NCBI RefSeq assembly: GCF_036250065.1
Contig: NZ_CP109199.1
Location: forward strand, 4,960,001 to 5,024,000
Direction: 5' to 3'
DNA: 64,000 nt
Source: Micromonospora sp. NBC_01699
GTDB taxonomy: Bacteria; Actinomycetota; Actinomycetes; Mycobacteriales; Micromonosporaceae
How positions within the stretch are numbered: position 1 is the first letter of the stretch; each line of letters starts with the position of its first letter. Under the pieces are notes generated by a model that was not told the DNA's origin, did no database searches, and saw nothing but the letters and a program-made list of their open reading frames with translations. A program made the position numbers and the translations under genes. Of the stretch, positions 26,358 through 36,848 are shown in pieces.

Positions 26358-26768
26358 ATGTCCAGCAAACTGAAGAAGATCGCCGTCGGTGCGGCTGCGG
26401 CGGCCGCGATGGCCACGGGTCTGACCGCGCTCACCCCCGGAGCCGCGCAGGCCGCTGCCTACAACGGCAGCTGCGGCTCCGGCTACGGCGTGATCGACGC
26501 CATGAGCCTGGTCGGCCGCGGCACGGTCTACCTGACCTACAGCGGCGGCACCGGAAAGAACTGTGTCGTGACCGTTCGCGACAACCCGGGCAGCCGGCTG
26601 CCGATGACCGCCAGCGTCTCGCTGGCCGGTGCTCCGTGGATCACTGACAGCGGCAGCTACACCACGTACGCCGGACCGGTCTACGTGACCGCCCGGGACC
26701 GCTGCATCGACTGGGGAGGCAGCATCAACGGGCTCGGCAGCTACCAGTACAACGTGCACTGCGGCTGA
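26358..26768 (+). CDS. sapA: Spore-associated protein A-like secreted protein
   Basis: 136 residues: a KLKK basic start, an Ala-rich signal peptide cleaved near AQA-AAYNG (~32), then a ~103-residue domain. YNGSCGSGYGVID, TGKNCVVTVR and YAGPVYV match the SapA family known from Streptomyces spores and mycelium. Four Cys could form two disulfides. AAGGAG lies 11 nt before the ATG. A strong hairpin follows the stop. The molecular role of SapA is not established. Confidence 0.85.
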   Translation: MSSKLKKIAVGAAAAAAMATGLTALTPGAAQAAAYNGSCGSGYGVIDAMSLVGRGTVYLTYSGGTGKNCVVTVRDNPGSRLPMTASVSLAGAPWITDSGSYTTYAGPVYVTARDRCIDWGGSINGLGSYQYNVHCG

Positions 26769-26782
26769 CCCTTGCTCCACGG

Positions 26783-26816
26783 GTGGCGACGCGACCGGGT
26801 CCGGTCGCGTCGCCAC
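26783..26816. terminator. Bidirectional hairpin terminator
   Basis: Perfect palindromic stem GTGGCGACGCGACC/GGTCGCGTCGCCAC with a short loop, 15 bases after the sapA-like stop and just before the stop of the convergent gene at 26824. Confidence 0.8.
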
Positions 26817-26823
26817 GGCGCCC

Positions 26824-27762
26824 TCAGTCCGCCCGGGGGTACGCACAGGCGGTACTGGCCAACCGCTCGCTCTCGCCACTGTCCGGCGGGCGCACGACCG
26901 GCCGGTTCACCCCGTCCATTCGGGCCACCCGGACATCCAACACATCGGTCGGCCCCTGCCCGCCGAGGCAGGCCACGGCGGCCACCATGACGTCCTCGGT
27001 GGGGGCGGGCCGCCGGCGCAGCTGGTCCGCCCGCCGGACCGCCTCGAAGGCGGGCGTGGTGGCATCGGTCAGCGCGACCTGATGCCACCGGTGTTCCGCC
27101 GGCAGAGCCGGATCGTCCGCGTACCGGACGGCGAAGCCGACGATCTCAACATGGGTGCCCTGCGCGGAGAGCCGGAGGCCGGCGGGGTGAGCCACCGCGC
27201 CGACCGTGATCGAAGCGGGTGCCGGACGGTCGTCCGGGCAGCCGGACGGACGCAGATCGGCCGGTGCATTGCCGTGGATGACGGCGGAGGCGACGACCCC
27301 ACCGCCGGCGACGAGAAACCACCGTACGTCCGGCGTACCGGCGGTCGCGTCGGTGATGTTCTGTCCCGGGCAGTACCCGGTCAGGCCGAGGACGCATCCG
27401 GGCGGGAAGGAGTAGAGGATGTCCGCACCCAGCGCTGGTCCCCGGCGGACATTCGCCCCACTGCCGTACGTCGTACCGGTGAACAGGGCGTCCGCCTGTG
27501 CCGGCGGACAACTCGGGCCGACGACGGGTGCCGGTGCGTTGTCCTCCCGGAACCAACCGACATAGACCAGGATCAGGGCCAGCACCAGCACCCCACCGGG
27601 CATCGCGACCCAGCGGAACCGACGGCGGGAATGAGCTGCACCGGCCACCGGTAGCGCGACGGGTTGCGCCGGCATCCGCGCCGGATCGGGTCCTGCCGAC
27701 CGGGCAGGACCGGGCTGTTCCCCCGGCCGAGCCGGGTCGCGTTCCTCGGTCGCCGACGTCAC
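26824..27762 (-). CDS. Single-pass membrane protein with SH3-like domain
   Basis: 312 residues. A Pro-rich cytoplasmic segment (~1-48), one membrane helix (~53-70), then an extracytoplasmic part. A bacterial SH3-like stretch is seen at TYGSGANVRRGPALGADI (~95-115), typical of wall-binding or sensor proteins. The remainder has Cys residues (GYCPGQ, SGCPDD, VACLGG) that may form disulfides. It converges on the sapA-like gene across a shared hairpin. No enzyme motif is seen and function is unknown. Confidence 0.78.
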   Translation of the reverse strand: MTSATEERDPARPGEQPGPARSAGPDPARMPAQPVALPVAGAAHSRRRFRWVAMPGGVLVLALILVYVGWFREDNAPAPVVGPSCPPAQADALFTGTTYGSGANVRRGPALGADILYSFPPGCVLGLTGYCPGQNITDATAGTPDVRWFLVAGGGVVASAVIHGNAPADLRPSGCPDDRPAPASITVGAVAHPAGLRLSAQGTHVEIVGFAVRYADDPALPAEHRWHQVALTDATTPAFEAVRRADQLRRRPAPTEDVMVAAVACLGGQGPTDVLDVRVARMDGVNRPVVRPPDSGESERLASTACAYPRAD

Positions 27763-28480
27763 GGCGGACGGCTACTCAGGCGCGGCTTCCTCCCCCGGCT
27801 CGCCCACCCGTGCCGAGGAGCGGGTCAACTCGCGGTCCAGTCGATTCCACCGTGCACGCCAGGCCTCGACATCACCCCCGCACGCACCCACGTACGCGAG
27901 CACGTCGGGTCACGCTCGACGGCTCCGCCGGACACGGGCCGGTGGGCCGGGTCGAGAAACCTTCACCGTACGGGGCTCGTGCACATCGACATCCTCTGCC
28001 AACTCACCTGACGCGCTGAAGTCGTCGACCTCGCGCGGGTGTTCAGCGAACGTCGTCCGCGACGGGCGGCTTCGGCTTGAGCCGAAAGCAGTTGGCAACC
28101 TGAGCAGCCGTTGCTGTAACCGCTGACCTTCTTGATCACTCAGTCGGCGTACTCGAATGGGTTCTGCCTGCCACCCGCAGCGCCGCGACCCCATCGAAGC
28201 TCGCCCATGGACCCGGTCCGGCGGGTCGCCGAACCCGGCCAACGTCCTCGGGCACAGCACCAGCCGTCCGGACGCTGATCCCTGGCGCTCGGGACGCCGG
28301 TCCCTGTTGCTCGGGACGTCGTCCCTGGTTGCCTCACTCCCGTTCGTACCACTGAGGGGGGAAGCGTGCGGCACAGACCGAACGCCCGGCACGGGATGCT
28401 CCGAGATACTCGCGTCACGCCCATGGACGCGCTCCTGCCGTCACCACGAGACCCGCAGGATGGCAACGGGGGGGCGTCCG
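27763..28480. other. Intergenic region before cluster B
   Basis: 718 bases between a minus-strand gene and the first gene of the plus-strand cluster, so it should contain both promoters. It also holds a short IS630-type transposase fragment (listed separately). No further gene is recognised and no clear -35/-10 pair stood out. Confidence 0.5.
28020..28170 (-). pseudogene. IS630-type transposase N-terminal fragment
   Basis: On the minus strand the reading PIRVRRLSDQEGQRLQQ matches the usual first residues of IS630-family transposases (VRRLSDxEGQxL). Similarity fades within ~50 residues and the helix-turn-helix and DDE parts are absent. It is a short relic and not functional. Confidence 0.5.
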
Positions 28481-28612
28481 ATGACCGGCCGGGAACAGGC
28501 CGCGGAGGCGCAACGGGCCAACCAGGCACTGCGACAGACGCAGCTCGCCGCCGAGATCACCGAAGAAGCCGTCAAGGGACTGTCCCGCGCATCCGGGGAG
28601 GGACGACGGTGA
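28481..28612 (+). CDS. Small 43-aa protein coupled to the first NRPS gene
   Basis: ATG at 28481 follows a G-rich ribosome-site-like run (GGGGGGG, 8 nt). The product is a hydrophilic, predicted all-helical peptide rich in Ala, Gln, Glu and Arg (REQAAEAQRANQALRQTQLA). Its stop overlaps the GTG start of the NRPS by GTGA, so it is translationally coupled. There are no Cys and no signal peptide. I do not recognise it. It could be a helical docking partner or simply a leader ORF that sets translation of the NRPS. Confidence 0.55.
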   Translation: MTGREQAAEAQRANQALRQTQLAAEITEEAVKGLSRASGEGRR

Positions 28613-30489
28613 GCATGAGGCCAGATGAGCGGCAGCCCGGACGGGCCGCGGTCAGCGCTTCGCCGTTCCCGGGCGAGCGCACCGTGCACGGCCTCGTCGA
28701 GGAGTGGGCCGACCGTATGCCGGACGCACCGGCGCTGCGCTTCGGGCAGGTGGCGCTGACCTACCGGGAACTGGACGAGCGGGCCAACCGCCTGGCCCAC
28801 CACCTGCTGGCGTACGGGGTCGGCCCCGAGGCGCGCGTCGGGCTGTGCAGCCGGGACGAGAACTGGATCGTGGGGGCGCTGGCGGCGCTGAAGGCCGGTG
28901 CGTGCTTTGTGCCGTTGGACCCGTCCTACCCGGCCGAACGCCTGGAGTCCATGTGCCGCGACGCCGGCGTGGAGGTCGTGCTGCGCGCAGGCGGCCACGG
29001 TGCCGAGATGCCGGGCCGGCACGTGGACCTGGACGTGCTGGACCTGGCCGGGCAGCCGGCCACGCGCCCGGCGGTGCGGGTGGGGCCGCAGTCGCTGGCA
29101 TACGTCATGTACACCTCCGGCTCGACCGGCGGCCCGAAGGGCGTCGCGGTCACGCACCGCAACATCGTGCGGCTGGCGCGCAGCGCCGACTCGATCGACG
29201 TGCGGCCGGGCGACACGGTCGTGCAGGCGGCCAACATCTCCTTCGACGCGGCGACGCTGGAGACGTGGGGCGCGCTGCTCAACGGCGCCCGCCTGGTGGG
29301 GCTGGGCAAGGACGAGCTGCTGGTCGCCGAGCGGCTGAGCGACGCGCTGACCGCCCACGGCGTCGACGTGCTGTTCCTGCCCACGTCGCTGCTGAGGCAG
29401 GTGGCGGCGGAGGATCCGGCGGTGTTCCGTACCGTGCGGAACCTGTCCTTCGGCGGGGAACAGGCCGACGCGCGCACGGTGGCGAGCCTCGCCGCGCACT
29501 GCCCGGACACCGAGCTGATCAATTTGTACGGCCCGACCGAGATCACCGTGTACGCCACGGCCCACCGCTGCACCGCGCAGACCGGCGCGGACCGGATCGT
29601 GCCGATCGGCCGCCCGGCCGCCAACAGCGCCGTGTACCTGCTCGACGAGCGGTTGCGACCGGTGCCGGAGGGCACGGCGGGCGAGATGTTCCTGGGCGGG
29701 GCGGGCGTGGCCCGCGGCTATCTGGGCCGGGCCGCGCTGACGGCGCAGCGGTTCCTGCCGGACCCGTTCTCCGGGGAGCCGGGCGCGCGTCTGTACCGTA
29801 CCGGTGACCTGGCCCGCCGCCGCGACGATGGCGCCCTGGAGTTCCTGGGCCGCGTCGACCGGCAGGTCAAGGTGCGCGGCCACCGCGTGGAACCCGCCGA
29901 GATCGAGGACGCGCTGCGGGCCCTGGCCGGCGTGGTCGAGGTCGCGGTCGTGGCCGACCGGGCCGCGCACGGCGACACCCGCCTGCTGGCCTACGTCGTG
30001 CTCGACGGCACCGACACCGCCACCGTGCGCGCGGAGCTGACCGGCCGGTTGCCCGCCTACCTGGTGCCGACGGTGTTCATGGACCTGCCGCGGCTGCCGC
30101 TGAACCCCAACGGCAAGGTCGACCCGGCCGCCCTGCCACTGCCCGCGGCCGAACCCGCCGCACCGGCGACGGAGCTGACGGCCGCGCAGCGGACAGTGCT
30201 CGACGTCTGGCAGGAGGCGCTCGGCCGAGCCGTCGACGGCGGTGCCGAGGCGAACTTCTTCGAGGCGGGCGGCAACTCCATCGACGCGGCCCGGGTGCGC
30301 TCGCGGCTGTCGGCCGCCTACGGGGTCGACGTCGCACTGCAAACGCTGTTCGACCACCCGACGGTCGCCGCGCTGGCGACGGCGCTGGCGAGGCTCGCGG
30401 CGACACCGGTCATTGCGGCCGCGGCCGTACCGGTCGCGGTTGGGGCCGGACGTGACGTGGCCGACCTGCTGGCCGAGTTCGAGCGCTGA
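28609..30489 (+). CDS. NRPS loading protein A-T
   Basis: 626 residues. A complete A domain (~25-510; A3 [12 protein letters not shown]8 region [17 protein letters not shown]10 NPNGKVD) and one carrier ([10 protein letters not shown]). There is no condensation domain, so it is the probable starter module of region B. Pocket residues by eye ([31 protein letters not shown]) give D-A-L-F-S-G-L-V-Y; a hydrophobic amino acid is plausible but not assigned. GTG 28609 overlaps the small ORF stop; ATG 28615 is an alternative. A 12-nt gap with GAGGAG leads to the next NRPS. Confidence 0.93.
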   Translation: MSMRPDERQPGRAAVSASPFPGERTVHGLVEEWADRMPDAPALRFGQVALTYRELDERANRLAHHLLAYGVGPEARVGLCSRDENWIVGALAALKAGACFVPLDPSYPAERLESMCRDAGVEVVLRAGGHGAEMPGRHVDLDVLDLAGQPATRPAVRVGPQSLAYVMYTSGSTGGPKGVAVTHRNIVRLARSADSIDVRPGDTVVQAANISFDAATLETWGALLNGARLVGLGKDELLVAERLSDALTAHGVDVLFLPTSLLRQVAAEDPAVFRTVRNLSFGGEQADARTVASLAAHCPDTELINLYGPTEITVYATAHRCTAQTGADRIVPIGRPAANSAVYLLDERLRPVPEGTAGEMFLGGAGVARGYLGRAALTAQRFLPDPFSGEPGARLYRTGDLARRRDDGALEFLGRVDRQVKVRGHRVEPAEIEDALRALAGVVEVAVVADRAAHGDTRLLAYVVLDGTDTATVRAELTGRLPAYLVPTVFMDLPRLPLNPNGKVDPAALPLPAAEPAAPATELTAAQRTVLDVWQEALGRAVDGGAEANFFEAGGNSIDAARVRSRLSAAYGVDVALQTLFDHPTVAALATALARLAATPVIAAAAVPVAVGAGRDVADLLAEFER

Positions 30490-30501
30490 GGAGGACTCCC
30501 G

Positions 30502-33500
30502 ATGACCGCGCCAGATCTGCTCGATCGCCTGCACGTGCTGCCCGCCGACCGCAGGCGGGCGTTCCTGCGCAGCCTGCGCGACGCCGCCGACCAGTACGAC
30601 CTGCACCCGCTCACCGCGGCGCAGCGTCGTATGTGGCTGCACGACCGGCTGTGGCCGGGCAGCCCGATGTGCCACGAGCACTTCCGGTTCACGCTGGCCG
30701 GGGCGCTGGACGTACCGAACCTGGCCGAGGCTTTCGACCGGGTGCTGGCCCGGCACCAGGCGCTGCGTACGGTGTTCGTCGAGATCGACGGCGAGCCGTG
30801 GCAGTGGGTGCTTCCGCAGGCCCCGGCGGGCACCCGGCTGCGCGTCGCCGACACCTTCGAGCCGGGCCTGTTCGACCTGGCGGCCGCGCCGCCGGTACGG
30901 GCGACGCTGGTGCCCGGCGACCCGGACCGGTGGACGCTGCACCTGGAGCTGCACCACATCGTCTGCGACGGCTGGAGCATGGGCCTGCTGGTCGACGACC
31001 TGTCGCAGGCGTACACCGGTGCGCAGCTCGCCGCCGCGCCCCGGCACGTCGAGACCGCCGTCGAGTCCGACGCCGACGAACTGGTCGAGTACTGGCGCGA
31101 GCACCTCGACGGCGCTCCGGCGACCGTGGACCTACCCACCGACCTGCCCCGGCCGCTGGTGCTGGACGAGTCCGGCGCGGAACTGACCTTCGCCTGGCCC
31201 GTGGCGCTGGCCGAGCAGGTGTCGGCGCTGGCCGCCTCGGTCGCGGGCACGCCGTACATGGTGCTGCTGGCGGCCTGGCAGGCGGTGCTGTCGCGGTACG
31301 GCGGCCCGGACTTCGTCGTGGCCACGCCGGTGTCGGGCCGCACCACGCTCGCCGCCGAGCAGGCCATCGGCCTGTTCGTCAACACCGTCGCCGTACGGGC
31401 CCACGTACCCGCCGGCGCCACGTTCCGGCAGCTGCTGCACCGGGTCCGTGACACGAGCCTGGCTGCCCTGGCGCACCAGCAGCTGCCGTTCGACACGCTC
31501 GTGGACCGGCTGCACGCCGCCCGTGACCCGGGCAGCACCCCGCTGGCGCAGGTGATGTTCACGATGGAGAGCGACTGGGCCGCCCGCCTGCGGCTGCCCG
31601 GCGTCGACGTGTCCGGCGTCGAGCTGCCCACCGGCACCGCGATGTTCGACCTGACCCTGACGCTGACCCCGGGCCCGGACGGGATCGCGGGCAGGCTGGA
31701 GTACCGCACGACGCTGTTCAGCCCGGACACCGCGTACCGGATCGCCGGGCATGTCCGCAACCTGCTGGCGGCCGCGCTGGCCGACGCCGACCGCCCGATC
31801 GCCGACCTGCCACTGCTGGACGAGCGGGAGCGGCAGGCGATCGAGGGCTGGACGGCGACCCGGCCACCGGCACCGTGGCGCCCGGTGCTCGACCGGATCG
31901 CCGCGATCGACCCGGACCGGACCGCCGTGGCCTGCGACGGCCGGCAGGTCACCTATGGCCAGCTGCACGACATGGCCGCGAACGTGGCCGCGGCGGTGCA
32001 CGGGGCCGGTGGCGTCGCCGAAACGCCGGTCGCGGTGTGGACCCGACCCGGCCCGCAGGCGGTCGCGGCGTTCCTCGGCGTGCTGGCCGCCGGGGCGGTA
32101 TACGTCCCGATCGACCCCGACCTGCCCGCCGAACGCATCCGCTACCTGCTCGCCGACTCCGGCGCCGCGCTGGTGCTCGCCGACGCGGCGACCGCGTCGG
32201 CGGTGCCCTCGGGACCGGTGGTGCTGCGGGTCGAGGACCTGCCGGCCGCGCCGCGCCCGCCGGTCACGGTGCGCCCCGACCAGGCCGCGTATCTGATCTA
32301 CACCTCCGGCTCCACCGGACGGCCCAAGGGCGTGCTGAGCACCCACCGCGGCCTGAGCAACCTCGCCGACGCGATCGACGACCTGCTCGCCATCACACCG
32401 GACGACCGGGTGCTCCAGTTCCACGGACCCGGTTTCGACGCGGCCGTGTCGGACCTGCTCACCGCGCTGTGTGCCGGCGCCGAGCTGCACATCGTGGCCC
32501 GCCACGACCGGATGCCCGGCCCCGATCTGGCCCGCACCCTGGCGCAGCGGCGGATCACGATGCTCGACGTGCCGCCGGTCGCGCTACCGGCGATGGATCC
32601 GGCGCGGGTGCCCGAGCTGCGGGTGCTGACCGTCGGCGGGGAGACCTGCCCGGTGGACGTCGCCGCGGCGTGGCAGCACGGGCGCGAGTTCTACAACACG
32701 TACGGCCCGACCGAGACGTCGGTGATGGTCACCGGCGGGCGGTACGAGACCGGCCCGGTCGTCCCGATCGGGCGCCCGATGACCGGCGCGAGCATCCACG
32801 TGCTCGACGCCCGGCTGCGGCCGGTGCCGATCGGGGTGGCCGGGGAGCTGTTCATCGGTGGGGCGGCCGTGGGCCGCGGCTACCTGGGCAGGCCGGCGCT
32901 GACCGCGGCGGCGTTCATGCCGGACCCGTTCGCGGCCGAGCCCGGCGCGCGGATGTACCGCACCGGCGACCTGGCGCGCTGGCGGGCCGACGGCAGCCTG
33001 GACATCCTGGGCCGCCGCGACGGGCAGGTGAAGATCCGGGGCAACCGGGTCGAGCCCGGCGAGGTCGAGGCCCGGTTGCGCGACTGCGCCGGCGTGGCCC
33101 GCTGCGCGGTCGTCGTACGCGAGGACCAGCCCGGACACCGGCGGCTCGTCGGCTACGTGGTGGCCGAGCCGCCCGGCGGGCTCAGCACCGACGCGCTGCG
33201 CGAAGAGCTGCTGCGCGACCTGCCCGACTTCATGGTCCCGGTCGCGTTCGTCGAGGTCGCCGACCTGCCGACCACCCCGAACGGCAAGCTCGACCAGCGG
33301 GCGCTGCCCGCGCCGTCGGCCGCCCGGCCCCAGCTGGGCACGCCCTACCGGGCGCCGCGCGGCACGACCGAGCGGGCGGTCGCCGACGTGTGGCGGGCCG
33401 TACTCGGCCTGGACCGGATCGGCGCCGACGACAACTTCTTCGACCTGGGCGGCAACTCGATGCTGCTGGTCCGGGTCCACACCGGGCTGCGCGACGCGCT

Positions 33501-33678
33501 CGGCGTGCAGATCGCCGCGGTCGACCTGTTCCGGTACCCGACCGTGGCGCGGCTGGCGCGGTTCCTCGACGAGGACACCGCCGACCCGGTCCCGGTACGG
33601 CCGAGCGCCGCGGTCGACGGGCGCAGAGCACTGGCGGCCCGTACCCGGCGGGTGCGGGCGGAAATGGGGGAACGATGA
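30502..33678 (+). CDS. NRPS module C-A-T
   Basis: 1058 residues. Condensation domain (~15-430) with intact HHIVCDGWS (~151), A domain (~450-950; A3 YTSGSTGRPKG ~600, A10 TPNGKLDQ) and carrier (DLGGNSMLLV ~983). Pocket residues by eye (FDAAVSD, LDVPPV, LTVGGET, NTYGPTETSVM) give D-A-S-D-T-G-T-V-M; not recognised. The short basic tail may be a docking element to the following PKS, whose ATG overlaps this stop. It adds the second residue of the chain. Confidence 0.93.
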   Translation: MTAPDLLDRLHVLPADRRRAFLRSLRDAADQYDLHPLTAAQRRMWLHDRLWPGSPMCHEHFRFTLAGALDVPNLAEAFDRVLARHQALRTVFVEIDGEPWQWVLPQAPAGTRLRVADTFEPGLFDLAAAPPVRATLVPGDPDRWTLHLELHHIVCDGWSMGLLVDDLSQAYTGAQLAAAPRHVETAVESDADELVEYWREHLDGAPATVDLPTDLPRPLVLDESGAELTFAWPVALAEQVSALAASVAGTPYMVLLAAWQAVLSRYGGPDFVVATPVSGRTTLAAEQAIGLFVNTVAVRAHVPAGATFRQLLHRVRDTSLAALAHQQLPFDTLVDRLHAARDPGSTPLAQVMFTMESDWAARLRLPGVDVSGVELPTGTAMFDLTLTLTPGPDGIAGRLEYRTTLFSPDTAYRIAGHVRNLLAAALADADRPIADLPLLDERERQAIEGWTATRPPAPWRPVLDRIAAIDPDRTAVACDGRQVTYGQLHDMAANVAAAVHGAGGVAETPVAVWTRPGPQAVAAFLGVLAAGAVYVPIDPDLPAERIRYLLADSGAALVLADAATASAVPSGPVVLRVEDLPAAPRPPVTVRPDQAAYLIYTSGSTGRPKGVLSTHRGLSNLADAIDDLLAITPDDRVLQFHGPGFDAAVSDLLTALCAGAELHIVARHDRMPGPDLARTLAQRRITMLDVPPVALPAMDPARVPELRVLTVGGETCPVDVAAAWQHGREFYNTYGPTETSVMVTGGRYETGPVVPIGRPMTGASIHVLDARLRPVPIGVAGELFIGGAAVGRGYLGRPALTAAAFMPDPFAAEPGARMYRTGDLARWRADGSLDILGRRDGQVKIRGNRVEPGEVEARLRDCAGVARCAVVVREDQPGHRRLVGYVVAEPPGGLSTDALREELLRDLPDFMVPVAFVEVADLPTTPNGKLDQRALPAPSAARPQLGTPYRAPRGTTERAVADVWRAVLGLDRIGADDNFFDLGGNSMLLVRVHTGLRDALGVQIAAVDLFRYPTVARLARFLDEDTADPVPVRPSAAVDGRRALAARTRRVRAEMGER

Positions 33679-36656
33679 ACGAGGACAGTGGACTTGATCT
33701 CGCGGTCGTCGGGCTGGCCGGGCGGTTCCCCGGCGCGGGCGACGTGGCCGGACTGTGGCGCGACGTGCTGGGCGGCCGTCCGGTGACGACCCGGTTCACG
33801 CCCGAGGAACTGGCCGGGTCGGTCCCCGCCGCCGAGTACACGCGCCCGGACTACGTGCCGGTGTTCGGCGTACTGGACGGCGCCGACCGGTTCGACGCCG
33901 GGTTCTTCGGCTACTCTCCGCGCGACGCTCGGGTGATCGACCCGCAGCAGCGGCAGTTCCTGGAGTGCGCGTGGGAGGCGCTGGAGTCGGCCGGGCACGT
34001 CGCCGACGTCGACGAGCTGTCGGTGGGCGTGTACGCCGCTACCGCGATGAGCGGCTACCTGCTGCACCACCTGCTTCCGGCGGGCGAGGCCGCCGGGTCG
34101 GAGTACGAGTTGTCGGTGGCCAACGACAAGGACGCCGTGGCCACCCGCGTCGCGTACCACCTGGGGCTGCGCGGCCCGGCCGTGGCCGTGCAGACGGCGT
34201 GCTCGTCGTCGCTGGTCGCCGTGCACCTGGCCGGGCAGGCGCTGCTGGCGGGGGAATGCGACGTCGCGCTGGCCGGGGCGGCCCACCTGCGGCTGCCGCT
34301 GGCGGCCGGCTACCGCTACGAGCCCGGCGGGATCATGTCCCGCGACGGGCTGTGCCGGCCGTTCGACGCCACCGCCACCGGCACCGTCGGCGGCAGCGGT
34401 GTCGCCGTCGTCGCGTTGCGGCGGCTCGCCGACGCGCTCGCCGACGGCGACACCATCCACGCCGTGATCAAAGGCTCGGCGGTGAACAACGACGGCCGGG
34501 CCAAGGTCGGCTACACCGCGCCGAGCGTCGACGGGCAGGCCGACGTCATCCGGACGGCACTGCGGGCCGCCGACGTGGACCCGGCGACCATCGGCTACCT
34601 GGAGGCGCACGGTACCGGCACCGCGCTGGGCGACCAGGTCGAGCTCGCCGCGCTACAGGAGGTGTTCGGCACCGGACGGCGCGCGCTCGGGTCGGTCAAG
34701 GCCGTCACCGGGCACCTCGACGTCGCGGCCGGTGTCACCGGCCTGATCAAGGCCTGCCTGGCGGTACGCGACGGCGTCGTGCCGCCCAGCCCGTACTTCA
34801 CCGAGCCCCACCCCGCCCTGGCGGCGGGCGGGACGCTGTTCGTCAACACCGAGCCCGAGCCGTGGCCGGTGGCGGGTGTGCCGCGCCGGGCCGGGGTGAG
34901 CTCGTTCGGGATCGGTGGCACCAACGCCCACGTCGTCGTGGAGCAGCCGCCGGCCGTGGACGGCCCGCCCCCGGCGCGCACCGAGCAGGTGCTCGTGCTG
35001 TCGGCGCGCACGCCGCAGGCGCTGGACACCGCCCGCGTACGGCTGCGTGGCCACCTGGCCGGGACGGACGCCGACCTGGGCGATGTGGCGTACACGCTGC
35101 GCGCCACCCGGCGCCGGTTCGAGCACCGGCTGGCCGTGGCGTGCCGCACCGTCGAGGAGGCCGTTGCCGCGCTGGGCAGTCCGGCCACACTGGACACCGC
35201 CGCCGGTGACCTCACCGACGGAACCGTGGCGTTCCTGTTCCCCGGGCAGGGCGCGCAGTACGCCGGCATGGCCGAGCAGCTGTACCGGACCGAGCCGGAG
35301 CTGGCCCGGCACCTGGACGAGTGCACCGACATCCTCGTGCCGCTGCTGGGCCTTGACCTGCGGCAGGTGATCTTCCGCGACCGCGACGACGAGCTGCTGC
35401 GCCAGACGCGGGTCACCCAGCCCGCGCTGTTCGCGGTGGAGTACGCGCTGGCGCGGTTGTGGATGCACCGCGGCGTACGGCCCGCCGCCGCTGCCGGCCA
35501 CAGCGTCGGCGAATACGTCGCGGCGTGCCTGGCCGGGGTGTTCACCCTGCCGGACGCGCTGGCGATCGTGGCCGAGCGCGGCAGGCTGATGCAGTCGCTG
35601 CCGCCGGGCGCGATGCTGTCGGTGCCGCTGCCGGCCGTCCGGCTGGCCGAGCGGCTACCGCGCGGCGTGGAACTGGCCGCGGCCAACGCGCCGTCGCTGT
35701 CGGTCGTGTCCGGCCCCGTCGACGCGGTCGAGGCGTTCGCGGCCGCGTTGCGCGCCGAGGGCGTCACGACCCGGCTACTGCACACCTCGCACGCGTTCCA
35801 CTCGGCGATGATGGAGCCGGTCCTGGCCGAGTTCGCCGAGCACGTCGCCCGGTTCCCGGCGCGGGCGCCGCAGCTGCCGATCGTGTCGAACGTGACCGGG
35901 GACTGGCTGTCCGACCACGACGCCGCCGACCCGAAGTACTGGGCGCGGCAGCTGCGCGAGCCGGTGCGCTTCGACGACTGCGTACGGCGGCTGCTGGCCG
36001 GGCCGTACCTGTTGCTGGAGGTCGGCCCCGGTGCGGCGCTGACCACCCTGGCCCGCCAGCACCCCGGCGCGGAGCAGCGCAGCACCCCGTCGCTGCCCGG
36101 CCCGAAGGCGCCGGGCGATGACCGCATCGCGATGGCCGCCGCCGAGGGCCGGATGTGGCTGGCCGGGGTCGACGTCGACCTGGGCGACGCGCCGCAGCGG
36201 CGCCGCCGGGTGCCGCTGCCGACCTACCCGTTCCAGCGCGACCGGCACTGGGTCGAGGCCGACGGCACCCTCACCACCGAAACGTCCCCGGCCGCCACCG
36301 CGCCGCCGGTGCCACGGGGCACCCCACACCAGGTCGTCCACCAGATCTGGGCCGACCTGCTCGGCATCGCCGAGATCGACGCGGACCGGGACTTCTTCAG
36401 TCTCGGCGGGCACTCGCTGCTGGGCACGAAGATCGTCGCGCGGATCCGTGAGGCGTTCGACGTGGACCTGCCCATCAGCGCGCTGTTCGAGACGCCCACG
36501 ATCGCCGGCCTCGCGGCCACCGTCACCGACCTGCTGGCCGCCCGCCGGCAGCAGACCCCGGACGACCTCGCCGACCTGCTCGCCGAGATCGCGGCGATGT
36601 CGCCGGAGCAGGTCGCCAACGAACTGAGCCAGACGCAACTGGAGGACCTGTCGTGA
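33675..36656 (+). CDS. PKS module KS-AT-ACP, malonyl type
   Basis: 993 residues from ATG 33675, overlapping the NRPS stop (ATGA). KS (~8-430): Cys in VQTACSSSL (~174), EAHGTGT, and [10 protein letters not shown] in place of the usual NIGH loop. AT (~520-810): intact nucleophile GHSVGE (~609) and HAFHS (~705), the signature of malonyl-CoA selection. [13 protein letters not shown] (~911). No KR, DH or ER, so the added C2 unit stays a beta-ketone. Such a 3-keto intermediate fits cyclisation to a tetramate or tetronate type ring. Unlike the two PKSs of region A, every catalytic residue is present. Confidence 0.94.
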   Translation: MNEDSGLDLAVVGLAGRFPGAGDVAGLWRDVLGGRPVTTRFTPEELAGSVPAAEYTRPDYVPVFGVLDGADRFDAGFFGYSPRDARVIDPQQRQFLECAWEALESAGHVADVDELSVGVYAATAMSGYLLHHLLPAGEAAGSEYELSVANDKDAVATRVAYHLGLRGPAVAVQTACSSSLVAVHLAGQALLAGECDVALAGAAHLRLPLAAGYRYEPGGIMSRDGLCRPFDATATGTVGGSGVAVVALRRLADALADGDTIHAVIKGSAVNNDGRAKVGYTAPSVDGQADVIRTALRAADVDPATIGYLEAHGTGTALGDQVELAALQEVFGTGRRALGSVKAVTGHLDVAAGVTGLIKACLAVRDGVVPPSPYFTEPHPALAAGGTLFVNTEPEPWPVAGVPRRAGVSSFGIGGTNAHVVVEQPPAVDGPPPARTEQVLVLSARTPQALDTARVRLRGHLAGTDADLGDVAYTLRATRRRFEHRLAVACRTVEEAVAALGSPATLDTAAGDLTDGTVAFLFPGQGAQYAGMAEQLYRTEPELARHLDECTDILVPLLGLDLRQVIFRDRDDELLRQTRVTQPALFAVEYALARLWMHRGVRPAAAAGHSVGEYVAACLAGVFTLPDALAIVAERGRLMQSLPPGAMLSVPLPAVRLAERLPRGVELAAANAPSLSVVSGPVDAVEAFAAALRAEGVTTRLLHTSHAFHSAMMEPVLAEFAEHVARFPARAPQLPIVSNVTGDWLSDHDAADPKYWARQLREPVRFDDCVRRLLAGPYLLLEVGPGAALTTLARQHPGAEQRSTPSLPGPKAPGDDRIAMAAAEGRMWLAGVDVDLGDAPQRRRRVPLPTYPFQRDRHWVEADGTLTTETSPAATAPPVPRGTPHQVVHQIWADLLGIAEIDADRDFFSLGGHSLLGTKIVARIREAFDVDLPISALFETPTIAGLAATVTDLLAARRQQTPDDLADLLAEIAAMSPEQVANELSQTQLEDLS

Positions 36657-36832
36657 CCGAGCAGTCGCTTTTCCGGGTGGTCGTCAACCACGAGGAGCAG
36701 TACTCGATCTGGCCCGCCGACCGGGACGACGCTCCCGGTTGGCGCGACGCCGGATTCCGGGGCACCCAGCCGGAGTGCCTCGACCACATCGACCGCGTGT
36801 GGACCGACCTGCGTCCGCTCAGCGTCCGCTGA
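36653..36832 (+). CDS. MbtH-like protein
   Basis: 59 residues from GTG 36653, which overlaps the PKS stop (GTGA). Recognised by [23 protein letters not shown] and [14 protein letters not shown], the MbtH signature with its conserved Trp residues. It is short because the usual NPFDD start is missing; the sequence begins directly in strand 1. MbtH proteins bind and activate A domains, so the A-T and C-A-T proteins of this cluster are the likely clients. Confidence 0.92.
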   Translation: MTEQSLFRVVVNHEEQYSIWPADRDDAPGWRDAGFRGTQPECLDHIDRVWTDLRPLSVR

Positions 36833-36848
36833 ACCGGGGGAACCACCG

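Noticed and set aside
28441-31104. A long minus-strand open frame opposite the A-T and C-A-T genes
   Set aside because: A shadow of strongly conserved NRPS domains on the plus strand.
31875-33674. A 600-residue N-terminal extension of the cluster B PKS
   Set aside because: It is an out-of-frame reading of the C-A-T gene; ATG 33675 starts exactly at the KS domain and overlaps the upstream stop.
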